A DNA stretch of 7,045 nucleotides from Veillonellaceae bacterium (lineage in GTDB: Bacteria; Bacillota_C; Negativicutes; Veillonellales; Veillonellaceae). The position numbers and the translations under genes are program-made. Where the stretch lies: contig CADFKY010000051.1 of NCBI GenBank assembly GCA_902834965.1, positions 1-7,045 on the forward strand. The letters run 5' to 3'. Shown in pieces: positions 5,236 through 7,045 of this stretch (positions within the stretch are counted from its first letter, which is position 1; each line of letters begins with the position of its first letter). Below the pieces are notes generated by a model. It had not been told where the DNA came from. It made no database searches and saw only the letters and a list, made by a program, of their open reading frames with translations.

Positions 5236-6984
5236 TTAGCGTTTTACTGTCATTTTTACTTTGGAACCGAATAATTTAGAGATCCCTTGTTGTGTTTCTT
5301 TAGATGCTGTAGATACAACTGCGTAAAGTTGGTTATTTTCTACATCAGGGAATGTAGCTAGAATTGTACCTGCTTTTTCATTTTTGTTGTAGTAGTTGCG
5401 GAAGTTTGTATCGATTGCATCGTATTCAGCTTGGCTGTATTGGGAGGATTCAACTACAACATAGTTATTTACAGTAGAATCACCACGGTTTGCAAGGTTA
5501 GCTTTTACTGTGGAAATATCGCTGTCTGTTTTCAAAGCTACGTGTAATTGATTGTCACGCCAGTACATTACGCCATAATTTTGGAATGCATCTTCTGTTT
5601 TATAAGTTTTATTTAATTCAGAAAATACTTTGTCTTCTAATGCAGCTTGTTGTTTTTGATCAAGTGCTTTTAGTGTGCTACGACGAACAGGGCGAACTGT
5701 GCGAGTAGGTTCAGCTTTTTCCGCTACTGCAGCATTTTTGTTGCCCTTTAAGTCTTTGTCAGCTTTTTTTGCCTCAGCTTTGGCTACTTTATCTGCCTTT
5801 TCTGCCTCTTTTTTCATGTCTTTATCAGTTTTGGACATATCTTTTTTTGCATCTTTATTTACTTTGGAGGCCTCTTTTTCGATTGCTGTATCAGCTTTCT
5901 TTATATCTTCTTTTACAGTTGTTTCAGCTTTAGCTTCAGTTGTACTGTGTTTCGGTGTTGCAAGGCCAGCACCATTAAGCATGCGGTTCAAGATTGTTGC
6001 CGCTTGTGCTCTTGTTACAGGTTGTTTAGGGTTAAAGTTTTCTGTTGCCCCAGATGCTACGATGCCACGTTGAGCCATGTATTGGATATCTGCCAAGTAA
6101 GCAGAGGAGATGCTAGCTTCGTCTTTAAATGTTACTTTTTCTGCTTTTACAGGTGTAGAAAGATTTAATTTTTTAGCTAGGCTAGCGGCGGATGCAACGA
6201 ATTGTTCGCGGTCCATAGTTTTGCTAGGTGTGAAAGCTGTTTTAGATGTGCCTTCCATTACGCCTGCAGCACTTACTAATTTGATAGCAGAGCTAGACCA
6301 ACGATCTGCTTCTACATCAGAGTAAGAAGTAGAGGCCTCTTTAGTTACGATATCAGCTAATTCTTGTTCGTTTAAGTTATGTTGTAATACTTTACCATAA
6401 ATAGCAGCAGCTTGTTCACGAGTGATTTGTGCACTAGGTTTGAATGTATTATCAGCATAACCAGAAAGGTAACCAGCTTGTGTCATTGCTTGGATAGCAT
6501 CGCGAGCCCAGTTATCTTTTGTGTCAGGGTATATACCAGCAGGTAAGTTTTCTTTAGCTTTTACAGCTTTTTTACCTTCTACCTTTACAGCATCTTCTTT
6601 TACATCATTTTTTACAGAAGTATCAATGCGTTTAACGTCATTTTTTACAGAAGTGTTAACGCGTTTAGCATCGTTTTTTACGGATGTATCAGTGCGTTTA
6701 GCAGCGTTTTTAGCAGATGCATCAGCATGTTTTGCATCACGTTTTACAACTGTGCTACCATGTTTAGCATCATTTTTTACGGATGTATCAATACGTTTAG
6801 TATCGTTTTTAACAGATGTATCAACACGGTGTTCATCCGCTTTAGCAGAAACTTCAGCTCTAGTAGCCACATTAGATACTTCGGATTTTATATGAGTCGC
6901 AGTTGTTTCAGCGTGAGCCATGCTGAATGTAGAGCCAAGGGCCAATGTAATTGCTAAAGACAAAGATAATTTATTTAGTTTCAT
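5236..6984 (-). CDS. Secreted triple-SLH protein with 11-residue repeats on both sides of the SLH region
   Basis: This 582-residue exported protein has a signal peptide (1-25, cleavage after AHA). Seven 11-residue repeats (about 54-130, consensus DTSVKNDAKRI) follow. SLH domains lie at about 150-198 (IYPDTKDNWA to ITREQAAAIY), 221-268 (YSDVEADRWS to MDREQFVASA) and 285-335 (ending VTRAQAATIL). A second lysine/alanine-rich block has five 11-residue units (362-416), then an arginine-rich stretch (428-435) and the C-terminal domain (469-580) shared with the neighbouring SLH protein. The start is ATG at 6984: AAAGGAG (6993-6999) lies 8 bases upstream. A longer frame from TTG at 7002 would place that ribosome binding site inside the gene. 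SLH domains should hold it to peptidoglycan in the periplasm, with the repeats as helical rods. No outer-membrane barrel is visible. It is probably a paralogue of the gene downstream. The exact role is unknown. Confidence 0.9.
   Translation of the reverse strand: MKLNKLSLSLAITLALGSTFSMAHAETTATHIKSEVSNVATRAEVSAKADEHRVDTSVKNDTKRIDTSVKNDAKHGSTVVKRDAKHADASAKNAAKRTDTSVKNDAKRVNTSVKNDVKRIDTSVKNDVKEDAVKVEGKKAVKAKENLPAGIYPDTKDNWARDAIQAMTQAGYLSGYADNTFKPSAQITREQAAAIYGKVLQHNLNEQELADIVTKEASTSYSDVEADRWSSSAIKLVSAAGVMEGTSKTAFTPSKTMDREQFVASAASLAKKLNLSTPVKAEKVTFKDEASISSAYLADIQYMAQRGIVASGATENFNPKQPVTRAQAATILNRMLNGAGLATPKHSTTEAKAETTVKEDIKKADTAIEKEASKVNKDAKKDMSKTDKDMKKEAEKADKVAKAEAKKADKDLKGNKNAAVAEKAEPTRTVRPVRRSTLKALDQKQQAALEDKVFSELNKTYKTEDAFQNYGVMYWRDNQLHVALKTDSDISTVKANLANRGDSTVNNYVVVESSQYSQAEYDAIDTNFRNYYNKNEKAGTILATFPDVENNQLYAVVSTASKETQQGISKLFGSKVKMTVKR
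5245..5580 (-). other. Shared C-terminal domain, copy B (residues 469-580)
   Basis: This is the counterpart of the domain at 3766-4101. The motif YWRDNQLHVAL leads into a helix and a VVVES strand. A second half begins at GTILATFPDVENNQLYAVV and ends KVKMTV. The two halves share the order strand, N/G-QL strand, helix, strand. It ends two residues before the stop codon, so it is the true C-terminus of the protein. Confidence 0.6.
5737..5901 (-). repeat. Five 11-residue lysine/alanine-rich repeats after the SLH domains
   Basis: Residues 362-416 divide into KKADTAIEKEA, SKVNKDAKKDM, SKTDKDMKKEA, EKADKVAKAEA and KKADKDLKGNK. The period is 11 residues, as expected for a hendecad helix. The first unit resembles the N-terminal repeat KRIDTSVKNDA position by position, so the two blocks probably share an origin. 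Confidence 0.7.
6595..6825 (-). repeat. Seven tandem 33-bp (11-residue) repeats before the SLH domains
   Basis: Residues 54-130 are seven consecutive 11-residue units, for example IDTSVKNDAKH, TDTSVKNDAKR, VNTSVKNDVKR and IDTSVKNDVKE. Units 3 and 4 are the most diverged. The DNA repeat is 33 bases with motifs such as TTTTTTACAGAAGTATCA on the plus strand. It encodes a charged helix with 11-residue periodicity and is a candidate for copy-number variation. Confidence 0.85.
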
Positions 6985-7022
6985 GAAAAGGGCTCCTTTC
7001 AAACTATACTTATATAAAATAA

Positions 7023-7031
7023 ATTATAACA
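7023..7031 (-). promoter_or_regulatory. Extended -10 promoter element of the larger SLH gene
   Basis: On the minus strand TGTTATAAT is a perfect TATAAT with an extended -10 TG. Transcription would start near 7016, giving a leader of about 32 bases. The -35 position at 17-base spacing falls just beyond the right edge of the window, so it cannot be checked. Confidence 0.55.
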
Positions 7032-7045
7032 CTTTTTAAATTTAT

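Noticed and set aside
6595..6825. A CRISPR array
   Set aside because: The 33-base repeats are contiguous with no unique spacers, and they are in frame within a protein-coding gene.
5675..6957. Plus-strand frames opposite the repeats of the larger SLH gene
   Set aside because: Their Phe/Ser/Thr-rich repeats are the antisense reading of the lysine-rich 11-residue repeats. The minus-strand frame has a signal peptide, SLH domains and a proper ribosome binding site.

Overview
The window looks like chromosomal DNA of a Negativicutes (diderm Firmicute), most likely Veillonella or a close relative. The reasons are the moderately AT-rich sequence with strong AGGAGG-type ribosome binding sites, an N-terminus of a class II fumarase (central to lactate-to-propionate metabolism in that group), an OPT-family transporter of the bacterial type, and two secreted proteins with triple S-layer homology (SLH) domains. 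The genus assignment is inference from gene content, not from a database match.

Layout. Positions 1-76 hold the first 25 codons of a fumarase-like gene on the minus strand, running off the left edge. Positions 77-652 are a 576-base divergent intergenic region with no convincing gene. It contains the fumarase promoter with an overlapping dyad, a small dyad at 199-219, a very large imperfect palindrome (263-576), and a good sigma70-type promoter (567-595) whose -35 box lies in the right tip of that palindrome. Positions 653-3588 are a two-gene plus-strand operon: an OPT transporter and a secreted DUF4163/DUF3298-type protein. A bidirectional terminator (3643-3674) separates it from the convergent minus-strand genes. 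Positions 3682-5052 and 5236-6984 encode two secreted triple-SLH proteins. They share a C-terminal domain that I do not recognise, and they are separated by a probable terminator (5179-5210).

How the genes fit together. The two SLH proteins are paralogues. Each has a signal peptide, a low-complexity or repeat segment, three SLH domains, and a C-terminal alpha/beta domain of about 112 residues that aligns between the two without gaps. In Negativicutes, SLH domains are known to hold envelope proteins to polyamine-modified peptidoglycan, so these are probably periplasmic wall-bound proteins. Neither has an obvious outer-membrane barrel. The larger one carries two blocks of an 11-residue lysine-rich helical repeat, one on each side of the SLH region. 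The OPT transporter probably imports small peptides or metal chelates across the inner membrane. The co-transcribed DUF3298-type protein would work on the outer face of that membrane or in the periplasm.

The least explained parts of the window are the 314-bp palindrome with its promoter-supplying tip, the octamer ATGATTTC repeated four times in the same intergenic region, and the SLH pair with its shared C-terminal domain and hendecad repeats.
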